This document shows positions 30,411-38,955 of a stretch of 64,000 bases of DNA, piece after piece; the stretch's first letter is position 1, and each line of letters opens with the position of its first letter. Below the pieces are notes generated by a model. The model saw nothing but the letters and a program-made list of their open reading frames with translations, made no database searches and was not told where the DNA came from. The stretch is from NCBI RefSeq assembly GCF_002260525.1, contig NZ_MRYI01000013.1, positions 124,001 to 188,000 on the forward strand, read 5' to 3'. This DNA comes from Hahella sp. CCB-MM4. GTDB taxonomy: Bacteria; Pseudomonadota; Gammaproteobacteria; Pseudomonadales; Oleiphilaceae. The translations under genes were made by a program, and so were the position numbers.

Positions 30411-30510
30411 GAGTCCGGATATGGCTCTGTCAGAGTCCGAATATAGCTTTGTCAGAATCAGGATATAAGTTTGTCAGAGTCCGGATAGAGTTCATCAAAA
30501 GCCGGATAGG
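30411..30510. repeat. 22-bp tandem repeat between atuF and atuG, about 4.5 copies
   Basis: Units start at 30411, 30433, 30455 and 30477, each opening GAGTCCGGATAT or a close variant and ending in TCA; a partial fifth begins at 30499. No unique spacers separate the units, so this is not a CRISPR array. Confidence 0.85.
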
Positions 30511-30566
30511 CGAAAAGAACCGGGAAATGTTCCCAACCCCAGATAACCCAAAGATTTGTATACCCC

Positions 30567-31397
30567 ATGAAAAACCTGAAAAACAAAACCATCATTATTA
30601 CTGGCGGCAGCCGCGGCATCGGACGTTCCATGGCTCTGAAGTTTGCAGCAGACGGCGCTAACATCGTTCTGGCAGCTAAATCTGCAGAGCCCCATCCCAA
30701 GCTCCCCGGCACCATTTACAGCGTGGCAGAGGAAGTCGAGGCAGCAGGAGGTAAGGCACTGCCAATACAGATTGATGTTCGCGATGAAGAAAGTCTGAAA
30801 ACCATGGCTCAGGCCGCCGCTGAAAAGTTTGGCGGCATTGATGTGGTAATCAACAACGCCGGTGCCATCAAGCTAAGCGGTGTTGAACATACGCCCTTAA
30901 AGCGCGTCGACCTGATGTATCAGATCAATACCCGAGCGGTTATCGCCACCGCCCAGGCAGCATTGCCCTGGCTGAAAAAGTCTGAGGATGCACACATTCT
31001 CAACCTGTCACCGCCGCTAAATCTGGATCCAAAATGGTTCGCCCAATATTCCCCCTACACCATGACGAAATACAGCATGTCCATGCTGACACTGGGCATG
31101 TCTCAGGAATTCAAACGATATGGTATTTCCGTGAACTCCCTCTGGCCACGGACGCTGATAGCCACTGCAGCAGTGGAGTTCGAGGCAGGCAATAAAAAGG
31201 CGCTGGATCGCGCCCGTAAGCCTGAAATGATGGCGGATGCCGCCTACACTCTGTTCACTTCAGAAACGCCACATTCCGGCGAATGGCTGATTGATGAAGA
31301 GATTCTGAGACAACATGGCATGACCGAGTTTGAGCACTACCGCTATCAGCCGGATTCATCAGACTCCCTGATGACAGACCTGTTTGTTGATGAATAA
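30567..31397 (+). CDS. atuG: Short-chain dehydrogenase of the HSDL2-like type
   Basis: 276 aa SDR: TGGSRGIGRSMALKFAADG (about 12-30), the NNAGAI motif, and an active site with NLSPPLNL and YSPYTMTKYSMS (Tyr-x3-Lys in the usual order). The AAKSAEPHPKLPGTIYS segment is characteristic of the HSDL2-like group to which AtuG belongs. The predicted role is oxidation of a hydroxyacyl-CoA or alcohol intermediate of terpene breakdown. The ATG at 30567 follows 164 bp after atuF, so an internal promoter is possible. Confidence 0.88.
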   Translation: MKNLKNKTIIITGGSRGIGRSMALKFAADGANIVLAAKSAEPHPKLPGTIYSVAEEVEAAGGKALPIQIDVRDEESLKTMAQAAAEKFGGIDVVINNAGAIKLSGVEHTPLKRVDLMYQINTRAVIATAQAALPWLKKSEDAHILNLSPPLNLDPKWFAQYSPYTMTKYSMSMLTLGMSQEFKRYGISVNSLWPRTLIATAAVEFEAGNKKALDRARKPEMMADAAYTLFTSETPHSGEWLIDEEILRQHGMTEFEHYRYQPDSSDSLMTDLFVDE

Positions 31398-31507
31398 TAC
31401 TGTTCGGTGGACAATGAATCTGTCCTGACGAATCATGACGGCTACCAATAATAAAAGCTTCGCATACAAAGCAACCTATAAATATAAAAGCGAAAAAAGG
31501 TATACAC

Positions 31508-33358
31508 ATGACTGCCGCAATATCACAGGAGCAGTCAGATCGCATTTCCCCGCTGGATGTGGTCCGACAGCTGCCTTTTATTACCAAGCGCCTCCCCTCT
31601 ATTGCCAAGGGGTATTACTTTTATGCTCTATTGAAGGCCGATAAACCTCTCGCGGTGGGAAACATCGTTGAACAGAATGCCGACAAATACGGGCACCGGC
31701 CTGCGGTTTACTATCAGGATTCCGTACTCACCTATCGGGAGCTGAATGCCTGGGCCAACCAGGTCGCACACTATCTGGCCGCAAGAGGCATCGGAAGAGG
31801 AGATGTCATTGCTCTGGCGGTGGAAAACCGTCCTGAGCTTCTGGCCGTTCTCATTGGCGCTCTCAAGCTGGGAGCCGCCTGCGCCATGATCAACACCTCT
31901 CAACGAGGACATGTACTGGCCCATAGCCTGAAGCTCACTAAACCCAAGCTGATCGTCGTTGGAGAGGAACAGCTTAGCCATTTTGAATCCGCCAGGAACG
32001 AAGTCAACTTTATAACATCCGATAATCTCCTGTATCTTGCAGATCGCGACACCCGAGTTGATCCGGGTACCGCCCCTGCCGGATTCATCAACTTAGCCGA
32101 AGCCGTTGAACACTATTCCGAGATCAATCCGGTAGTCGATGATCGCCCTGTAGCCGGTGATACCGCCGTCTATTTGTTTACTTCAGGGACCACCGGACTC
32201 CCCAAGGCAACCCCGTGCAGTCATCTCAAATGGTTCCGGGCCATGGGCGGACTGGGTCACATGTCCCTCTCCCTGACTCCCGATGACGTCATGTATATCA
32301 CTTTACCGCTGTATCACGGAACAGGACTGGTGGTGTGCTGGGGCGCCACACTGCTGACAGGCGCTTCGATTGTTATTCGCCGCAAGTTTTCCGCCTCAGA
32401 ATTCTGGGCAGACATCCGCAAGTACCAGGCAACATGCTTCGGCTATGTGGGAGAACTCTGCCGCTATTTGTTAAACCAGCCCCCTCAAAAGGACGACCCC
32501 CATCATACGCTCCGGAAAATGGTTGGAAATGGTTTACGTCCCTCCATCTGGCGGCAGTTCAAGCAACGCTTTGGCATCGAACAGATTTCCGAATTGTACG
32601 GCGCCAGCGAAGGAAATATTGGTTTCAGCAATTTTCTGAATCTGGACAATACCGTCGGTTTTTCCACAGCGCCTTTTGCTCTGGTCAAATTCCATGAAGG
32701 TACTCGTGAGCCGATCCGAAATGCCAAAGGCAAACTGGAAAAAGTGGCTAAAGGGGAACCCGGCCTGCTACTCGGGAAAATTACCGATCAATGGGCCTTT
32801 GAGGGTTACACACAGACGGAAGAAACAGAGAAAGCCATCGTGCGCGGGGCCTTTGATCGCAATGACGCCTGGTTCAATACCGGTGATGTGTTGAGGGAAA
32901 TCGGCTGCCGCCATCTGCAGTTTGTCGATCGGATGGGCGATACCTTTCGCTGGAAGGGAGAAAATGTTTCCACCACCGAGGTAGAAAACACGCTTGATCG
33001 TTTTGGCGATATCAGTGAAGCCATCGTTTATGGAGTTGAAATTCCAGGCACCAACGGAAAAGCAGGGATGGCCACCATTGTGTCGAGGGACGGCTCACAA
33101 CAGATGGACATGGAAAAGCTGCTGACCTACCTGCAACAAGAGCTTCCTGCCTATGCAATTCCGGTATTTATCCGACTTACGCAATCCATTGAGAAGACCG
33201 GGACCTTTAAATACCGAAAAGTCGATCTGAAAGAAGCCGGATACCAATTGAACCGTGAAGGTGATCAGGTATATGTCTATCTTCCCGGCACCCATCATTA
33301 TCAGGAGTTAACATCAGCTCTGATCAGGGATATCGAAGCCGGGCAATATCGATTCTAG
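31508..33358 (+). CDS. atuH: Very-long-chain-type acyl-CoA synthetase (AtuH-like)
   Basis: 616 aa AMP-forming synthetase of the FATP/VLCS-like group. Key motifs: YLFTSGTTGLPKATPC (about 220-235), YGASEGNIGF, NTGDVLREIGCRHLQFVDRMGDTFRWKGENVSTTEVE and a C-terminal KTGTFKYRKVDLKEAGY with the catalytic Lys. AAAAAGG precedes the ATG at 31508. In Pseudomonas AtuH is the last gene of the cluster and probably activates citronellate or geranate to the CoA ester. It ends the atu operon here too. Confidence 0.9.
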   Translation: MTAAISQEQSDRISPLDVVRQLPFITKRLPSIAKGYYFYALLKADKPLAVGNIVEQNADKYGHRPAVYYQDSVLTYRELNAWANQVAHYLAARGIGRGDVIALAVENRPELLAVLIGALKLGAACAMINTSQRGHVLAHSLKLTKPKLIVVGEEQLSHFESARNEVNFITSDNLLYLADRDTRVDPGTAPAGFINLAEAVEHYSEINPVVDDRPVAGDTAVYLFTSGTTGLPKATPCSHLKWFRAMGGLGHMSLSLTPDDVMYITLPLYHGTGLVVCWGATLLTGASIVIRRKFSASEFWADIRKYQATCFGYVGELCRYLLNQPPQKDDPHHTLRKMVGNGLRPSIWRQFKQRFGIEQISELYGASEGNIGFSNFLNLDNTVGFSTAPFALVKFHEGTREPIRNAKGKLEKVAKGEPGLLLGKITDQWAFEGYTQTEETEKAIVRGAFDRNDAWFNTGDVLREIGCRHLQFVDRMGDTFRWKGENVSTTEVENTLDRFGDISEAIVYGVEIPGTNGKAGMATIVSRDGSQQMDMEKLLTYLQQELPAYAIPVFIRLTQSIEKTGTFKYRKVDLKEAGYQLNREGDQVYVYLPGTHHYQELTSALIRDIEAGQYRF

Positions 33359-33390
33359 CGGGGAAAGCCCTGTTCCTCGGGGCCTTGCCG

Positions 33391-33435
33391 TAGCTCTAGT
33401 TCTTATAGCTCTAGTTATTAGAGCTCTGGTTCTTG
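33391..33435. repeat. 15-bp tandem repeat, 3 copies
   Basis: TAGCTCTAGTTCTTA, TAGCTCTAGTTATTA and GAGCTCTGGTTCTTG at 33391, 33406 and 33421, in the gap after atuH. Confidence 0.8.
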
Positions 33436-33599
33436 CAGCGACTCTGGCACTGGCGCCCCTTCATTCCCCCTCCTCCTTCACCTTGCCGTTGTCGCAGGCA
33501 CTTGTCCTCAGGCACTAGCGGAAAGTCCCGGCAGTGCCTGCTCAGAAAATTTTTCTGTCTATACTGATAATTGGCAACTGATCCGGTCGAGACCTGTTA

Positions 33600-36515
33600 G
33601 TGAATGGTTCCACTCCCGATAAGAACTGGACTTTGAAAATACTTATCCCCGTTAATCTGATCATCATACTATTGACGTTTTCCTTATCGGCAGCCGCCGA
33701 AGTGAGCAATCGTCTGGACGACACCTTTCAGAGCCTTTGGTCACAGGGCTACATTCCCAAGGTAAAAATACTGGAACTCAGGCCCAATGATCCTGACTTT
33801 GCGGAACCGATGACCACCATTAGAAAGCGGCTTGAAGAACAATCGATCACCCTGGCCGATGCACCGAGTTACGGGTATTCCCGCTCAGCTTTCTGGGTCG
33901 GCTTCAGCGTCACAAATGAGCAGGAGCTGAGCCGCACTTACTACCTGGAAGTTGCATATAACCGATTGGACAATGTCTATTTCCAGGTCACCCAACCGAA
34001 TACCGGTGCCGTGGTCACAGAGTTTGCCAGTGGCGACTTGAAACCCTTCTCCATGCGCCCACTGAAAGCCTCCAACTTTGTCCTCCCAATCAGATTCGAA
34101 GCGCGTCAAAGTTTCAATGTTTACATCCGCATAGAAACAGCCTCATCGGCGCAGTTCCCTATTCGGATATGGACTCCCGATCGCTTCACCGAACAAAACC
34201 AGACCTTGTCCGGCGTCACTGGCGGACTCATTGGCATGATCGGCGTCATGGCCGCCTATAATCTGTTTCTATTTCTGAGCCTGAGGGAAAAAAGTTTTTT
34301 GCACTTTGCCGTCACCCTCATCAGTTACGCGGTAGTGGAAGGTGTTCTGACGGGATTTGCCTTCCAATATGCCTGGCCCAATCTTCCCTACTGGAACGAC
34401 ACCAGCCTCACGTTTTTCGGTAATATGGCACTGGCTTCCCTGATGCTGTTTTCCCGGGACTTTCTTGCCCTCAGAGCGTCCTTCCCCCGACTTTACAAAG
34501 GGTTCAACCTGATGGCACTTGTCGGCTATGGCCTGGCCATCCTGTCACTGGTTGCGCCCTACAGAACCATGATCCAGATTACCGCTGCCAATGTGGTACT
34601 GTCGCCGGTGCTGGGGTATGTCCTGAGTTTGATCATGACGTTTCGGCGCCATAAACCCGCTTATTACTATGCCATCGCCTTTACGTTCTTTGTGATCTCC
34701 GCCGCAGTCTTTACCTTAAGCAAAAGTGGTATCATTCCGCGCAACTTCCTTACCGAGTACTCCATTCATTTGTCGGCGGTGGGCGTCGTGGTCCTGTTCA
34801 GCTTTGCTATGGCGGACCGAATTCATTACGAACGTCAGACACGGGAAAATGCTCAGCAAAGTGCGATAGATAATTTGCAGAAATACCGGGCGATTTACGA
34901 AAAGTCCCTGGAAGGCATGTTCCGGGTTCTGCCCGATGGAACGCTACTGGCCTGCAATCCCGCATTTGCACGACTGCTCGGAGTTGAGACCGAAGAAGAA
35001 TTGCTTTCCGCCATACAAAATACTGTCAGCCTGGTTCCTGCGAGTGAAGAAGCCGGCTATCAATTAATCACCCAACTTAATCAACAGGGCCATATTTTTG
35101 GTTTCGAGACCAAATGCAGAAGGCTGGACGGCTCTGAATTCTGGGGAGCTATTTTTGCCAACAAACTGGAAGATGCGGATCATCATGTGATCATTGAAGG
35201 CTCTATTGTTGATATCACCGACAAAAAAGAGAATGAGCTGCAACTCAGTTATCTGGCAGCCCACGACCCGTTGACCAATCTTCTCAATCGCAACGAATTT
35301 GAAAAACGCCTGAGAAGAGCACTGGCCACCTCACGGGAGTCAGGTTCAGAGCATGCCTTGATATTTGTCGACCTTGATCAGTTTAAAATCGTTAATGACA
35401 CTAGTGGGCACGTGGCCGGAGACGAGCTGCTGCGGCAGATCGGTTCACTGTTTCATTCTCACACCAGGGAAGACGACGCCCTCGCCAGGCTGGGAGGCGA
35501 TGAGTTTGCCCTGCTACTGAAAAACTGCCATATCGATAAGGCCACCGAAATAGGACAACGGCTACGTTCTGAAGTATCCGAGTATCGTTTCTTCTGGGGT
35601 CGCAAGGTATTTAACGTGGGAGCCAGCATCGGCATAGTGCCCGTCACCGGAGAGGCTGCATCGGTGGAAGAAGTGTTAAGTCTGGCGGATACCGCCTGCT
35701 ATGCCGCCAAGGATGCCGGACGCAACCGGGTCATCGTACATAGTCAGAAAGCCCATGATCTGACACAGCGGCAAAATGAAATGCAGGTAGCCACCAACCT
35801 GTTGGAAGCCATCAAGTCTGATCAGTTGCAATTATATTATCAGAACATAGTCTCCACTCGCCCGGAGGTGAAAGGGCTCCACTATGAAATTCTGGTACGC
35901 CTGAGACAGAATGAAGACATTATCAGTCCGGGAGCCTTTCTACCCGCAGCAGAACGCTACAACATGATCAGGGCCGTTGACCGCTGGGTGATCCAATCCT
36001 ATTTCAAATGGCTGCATGAACACCCCGGCCATTTATTTGAGCTGCATCAGGCGAATATCAACCTCAGCAGCCAGACCATCGGGGAAGCAGACTTTGAACC
36101 CTTCCTCACAAAACTCCTGGACCAATACCGCATACCGGCTTCCAGGATATGTTTTGAAGTCACGGAAACGACGGCAATTGCCAATATGGTGGAGACCGCC
36201 AAGTTTATCCGGCGTCTGCAGGCCAGTGGGGTACAGTTTGCCCTTGACGACTTTGGCAGCGGATTTTCATCCTATTCCTACCTGAAAACCTTACCGGTCA
36301 ACTCTGTTAAGATCGACGGCAGTTTTATCAGAGACATTCTGATAGATCCTGTGGATCACGCCATGGTCCGCTCCATTACCGAGGTGGCACACCTTATGGA
36401 ACTTTCAGTCGTTGCAGAGTTTGTTGAAAACGAGGGGATACAAAACGCGTTGGAAGAAATAGGAGTGGACTTTATGCAGGGTTATCATCTGCATGTCCCG
36501 AAAGCGTTGGAGTAA
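33600..36515 (+). CDS. 7TMR-DISM - PAS - GGDEF - EAL cyclic-di-GMP enzyme
   Basis: 971 aa with a GTG start at 33600; the N-terminal hydrophobic signal (about 12-33) follows directly. A DISMED2-type periplasmic domain (about 40-195) leads to seven helices (205-405), PAS (425-545), GGDEF (motif intact at 632-636, REDD inhibitory site upstream) and EAL (Glu763 in EILVRL, NINLSSQT, FEVTETTA, LDDFGSGFSS, VKIDG, AEFVENE). Both halves keep catalytic residues, so synthesis and breakdown of c-di-GMP are possible. It is the third protein in this window with the same sensor, standing alone between the atu operon and the convergent helicase. Confidence 0.92.
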   Translation: MNGSTPDKNWTLKILIPVNLIIILLTFSLSAAAEVSNRLDDTFQSLWSQGYIPKVKILELRPNDPDFAEPMTTIRKRLEEQSITLADAPSYGYSRSAFWVGFSVTNEQELSRTYYLEVAYNRLDNVYFQVTQPNTGAVVTEFASGDLKPFSMRPLKASNFVLPIRFEARQSFNVYIRIETASSAQFPIRIWTPDRFTEQNQTLSGVTGGLIGMIGVMAAYNLFLFLSLREKSFLHFAVTLISYAVVEGVLTGFAFQYAWPNLPYWNDTSLTFFGNMALASLMLFSRDFLALRASFPRLYKGFNLMALVGYGLAILSLVAPYRTMIQITAANVVLSPVLGYVLSLIMTFRRHKPAYYYAIAFTFFVISAAVFTLSKSGIIPRNFLTEYSIHLSAVGVVVLFSFAMADRIHYERQTRENAQQSAIDNLQKYRAIYEKSLEGMFRVLPDGTLLACNPAFARLLGVETEEELLSAIQNTVSLVPASEEAGYQLITQLNQQGHIFGFETKCRRLDGSEFWGAIFANKLEDADHHVIIEGSIVDITDKKENELQLSYLAAHDPLTNLLNRNEFEKRLRRALATSRESGSEHALIFVDLDQFKIVNDTSGHVAGDELLRQIGSLFHSHTREDDALARLGGDEFALLLKNCHIDKATEIGQRLRSEVSEYRFFWGRKVFNVGASIGIVPVTGEAASVEEVLSLADTACYAAKDAGRNRVIVHSQKAHDLTQRQNEMQVATNLLEAIKSDQLQLYYQNIVSTRPEVKGLHYEILVRLRQNEDIISPGAFLPAAERYNMIRAVDRWVIQSYFKWLHEHPGHLFELHQANINLSSQTIGEADFEPFLTKLLDQYRIPASRICFEVTETTAIANMVETAKFIRRLQASGVQFALDDFGSGFSSYSYLKTLPVNSVKIDGSFIRDILIDPVDHAMVRSITEVAHLMELSVVAEFVENEGIQNALEEIGVDFMQGYHLHVPKALE

Positions 36516-36530
36516 CGCCCCCGGAACATC

Positions 36531-36558
36531 AGAAAAGAACTGCGCTATAAGCGCAGTT
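36531..36558 (-). terminator. Intrinsic terminator of the DEAD helicase gene
   Basis: AACTGCGC (36538-36545) pairs with GCGCAGTT (36551-36558) around TATAA; read on the minus strand the stem is followed by TTCTTTTCT. It lies just after the helicase stop and may serve the convergent GGDEF-EAL gene as well. Confidence 0.75.
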
Positions 36559-36567
36559 GGCAGGGTA

Positions 36568-38301
36568 TTAACGGGATTTCGGCTTGCGTGGCGGACGACG
36601 ATCCGATCCACGACCTCTGCTGCTTCCACTGCCCCCACGGGTATCCGGCTTCATTTTCATGGGCTGCTGTTTCACCCGGACCTTTTGCATATGCTGCAGC
36701 ACATCGCCCGGCATACCTTGTGGCAGGTCTACCAATGAGAAATTCTCGTGAATAGCGATATGGCCGATATGACGGGATTCGATTCCTGATTCATTCGCAA
36801 TGGCTCCCACGATATCGCCCGGAGTCACATGATGCTTTCTGCCAACTTCAATACGGTAACATTGCATCGGCACTTCATCGCGACCACGGCCACCGCGCTC
36901 TCCCCTTTCGCCACGCTCGCGCCGACGGGATTTACGGTCACCACCATCGCGTCGGAAATCCTTGTCGTGCTTGGGCAGTTCTCTCAGGATCGGGAACAGA
37001 GGCTGTTCAACCTGCAGTTGAAATGCCAGAGCCGCTGCGACATCTTCCATCGTCATTTCGTGTTCCTGGGCAAATGTCAGTACGATGTCTTTGATTCGGC
37101 TGAAGTCCTGGTTTTCCAGAGTGGACAGGAGATTATCCTGGAACTGTTGAATCCGGTTCGTACTGATCTGCTCAGCAGAAGGCGCTTCGTAAGGTGTCAA
37201 CGCCTGCTTGGTAGCCCGCTCAATATCGCGCAGCAATCTGCGTTCCTTGGGCGCGGCAAACAGTATGGCTTTCCCTTCCCGCCCGGCACGTCCGGTACGA
37301 CCGATACGGTGTACGTAGGCTTCAGTGTCGTATGGAATATCGTAGTTCATTACCAGGCTGATACGCTCTACGTCCAATCCGCGAGCTGCGACATCCGTGG
37401 CGATAACGATATCCAGCAGACCTTTCTTCAGACGGTCGATGGTCTGTTCACGGATCTTCTGGGTCTGATCCCCATTCAGGGCTTCAGCGGCATAGCCACG
37501 TGCCTGCAGCTTTTCCGCCAGTTCCACGGTAGCAGACTTGGTGCGCACGAAGATGATCATGCCATCAAAGGTTTCCACTTCAAGAACCCGTGTCAGGGCA
37601 TCCAGTTTGTGGGAATTGTCTACCATCAATACAAATTGACTGATTCGTTCTACGGTTGAAGTCTTAGCGGCAATACGGACTTCTTTAGCGCCCTTGAGAT
37701 ATTGCTCTGCAACCCGCTTGATTGCCGGCGGCATGGTCGCCGAGAACAAGGCATACTGACAATCGCCCGGCGCGTTGGAAAGAATCTCTTCCACGTCATC
37801 AATGAAGCCCATGCGAAGCATTTCGTCAGCCTCATCCAGTACCACTGCACTGATTGCTGACAAATCAAGGCTCTTACGCTGCAAATGGTCCAGAACCCGG
37901 CCAGGTGTTCCCACCACAACCTGAACACCGCGTTTCAATGAACGCAATTGTCCGCGCATGTCCTGCCCGCCATATATGGGCAACACGCTGAATTCAGGCA
38001 AATACTTTGAGTAGCTCTTAAAAGCTTCTGCGACCTGGATGGCCAGTTCCCTGGTAGGAGCCAGAACAATAATCTGGGGTGAGTTGATCGATGGGTCCAG
38101 ACGATTCAACAAAGGCAAAGCAAAAGCAGCCGTTTTACCGGTACCGGTCTGGGCGACGCCCAGAATGCTTTCGCCTTGTAACAAAAGGGGAATACTCTGG
38201 GCCTGAATGGGAGAGGGCTGCTCATAGCCCACATCTTTCAATGCGGACAAAATAGGTGCGGAAAGACCAAGAGTAGCAAAATCTAGTGAATCGTCGGACA
38301 T
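36568..38301 (-). CDS. deaD: DEAD-box RNA helicase, DeaD/CsdA type
   Basis: 577 aa from the ATG at 38301 (MSDDSLDFATLGLS), where the Q-motif phenylalanine falls correctly; an upstream frame to 38349 only reads through an inverted repeat. Helicase motifs are complete: AQTGTGKTAAF, PTRELA, GTPGR, DEADEM, SAT, VRTKSA, ARGLDVERI and HRIGRTGRAGR. A C-terminal basic RERGERGERGGRG stretch, a DbpA-type RNA-binding domain (about 470-545) and an SR/RG-rich tail follow. The family unwinds structured RNA in ribosome assembly and cold adaptation. The region upstream holds a long-arm inverted repeat. Confidence 0.94.
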   Translation of the reverse strand: MSDDSLDFATLGLSAPILSALKDVGYEQPSPIQAQSIPLLLQGESILGVAQTGTGKTAAFALPLLNRLDPSINSPQIIVLAPTRELAIQVAEAFKSYSKYLPEFSVLPIYGGQDMRGQLRSLKRGVQVVVGTPGRVLDHLQRKSLDLSAISAVVLDEADEMLRMGFIDDVEEILSNAPGDCQYALFSATMPPAIKRVAEQYLKGAKEVRIAAKTSTVERISQFVLMVDNSHKLDALTRVLEVETFDGMIIFVRTKSATVELAEKLQARGYAAEALNGDQTQKIREQTIDRLKKGLLDIVIATDVAARGLDVERISLVMNYDIPYDTEAYVHRIGRTGRAGREGKAILFAAPKERRLLRDIERATKQALTPYEAPSAEQISTNRIQQFQDNLLSTLENQDFSRIKDIVLTFAQEHEMTMEDVAAALAFQLQVEQPLFPILRELPKHDKDFRRDGGDRKSRRRERGERGERGGRGRDEVPMQCYRIEVGRKHHVTPGDIVGAIANESGIESRHIGHIAIHENFSLVDLPQGMPGDVLQHMQKVRVKQQPMKMKPDTRGGSGSSRGRGSDRRPPRKPKSR

Positions 38302-38704
38302 TAACAAAAAACCTGCGAGGGATTTGTGCTGCATATCGAGAGACGACAATCGTCTGGTGACTGCGGGCGGTTAAAAAATGGTCGCTTATTGTACAGATCC
38401 AGTACCTGGATTGATAGCACAAATTGTAAAGCCAAGCATTTATTTAGCCTTCCTGGCATTATTTCCGCCTTCCATTAACCGCAAATCACCATCCCTTTGT
38501 CCTGAATTGACATTCCATGGTCAACTAACGTTCCTTCAATCATCCCTGTCCTTCCATGGCCGATTGTCGTCTCTCGATATGCAACACAGTCCCGGCAGAT
38601 TAAAGAGATCAAAAAAACTACTGAACCGAAACTAAAAATACTCGTGTGTGAATCCTGGCTTGCTTGTGAAGCTAAATAGTCATCCGGCTTATACAGCCAC
38701 CAGA
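38302..38704. other. deaD upstream region
   Basis: 403 bp of non-coding sequence between deaD and the 48-aa gene, both minus strand. It contains the 28-bp inverted repeat (38325-38352 and 38561-38588) and near-repeats of CTTCCATGG. A long structured leader would be in keeping with cold-shock-type helicase genes. Confidence 0.5.
38325..38588. repeat. 28-bp inverted repeat pair upstream of deaD
   Basis: The segment 38325-38352 is the reverse complement of 38561-38588 with one mismatch (core CGATTGTCGTCTCTCGATAT). The arms are 208 bp apart, and both lie in the deaD leader or promoter area. Similarity fades quickly outside the arms. Confidence 0.8.
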
Positions 38705-38851
38705 TCACTTAATAGGCTCCACCAACACCAGACGCATACTGCGGCCGGCAAAGATTTTATCGAGTACGTTTTGCAGGTCTGCCACGCTTTCGCTCTGGAT
38801 ACGGAAACGAAATTTGGTGCCTTTGGAAGTGAATGCGTTGATACGAAACAT
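38705..38851 (-). CDS. 48-residue conserved-looking small protein
   Basis: A short minus-strand frame starts at the ATG at 38851, which has AGGAG at a good distance upstream, and ends at a TGA at 38705. The product has about 48 residues, begins MFRINAFTSKGTKFRF and looks folded: alternating strand-like segments (TKFRFRIQ, MRLVLVEP) around an amphipathic helix (SVADLQNVLDKIF). It is rich in Arg and Lys. I recognise no family. It sits between deaD and the ethylene-forming-enzyme homologue on the same strand, 105 bp past the latter, and could be co-transcribed. Confidence 0.65.
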   Translation of the reverse strand: MFRINAFTSKGTKFRFRIQSESVADLQNVLDKIFAGRSMRLVLVEPIK

Positions 38852-38955
38852 AGTACGTTCTCCTGTGTTTTTTTCTGTTTACAGGAGCCATTCTATGGAT
38901 AGGAACGACAGAAAATGTCGCTACAAGAAAAATTTACTAATTTTTAGTCAATCGT

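Noticed and set aside
30411-30510. Possible CRISPR array (regular 22-bp repeats)
   Set aside because: The repeats are contiguous with no unique spacers, are imperfect and too short, and no cas genes are present in the window.
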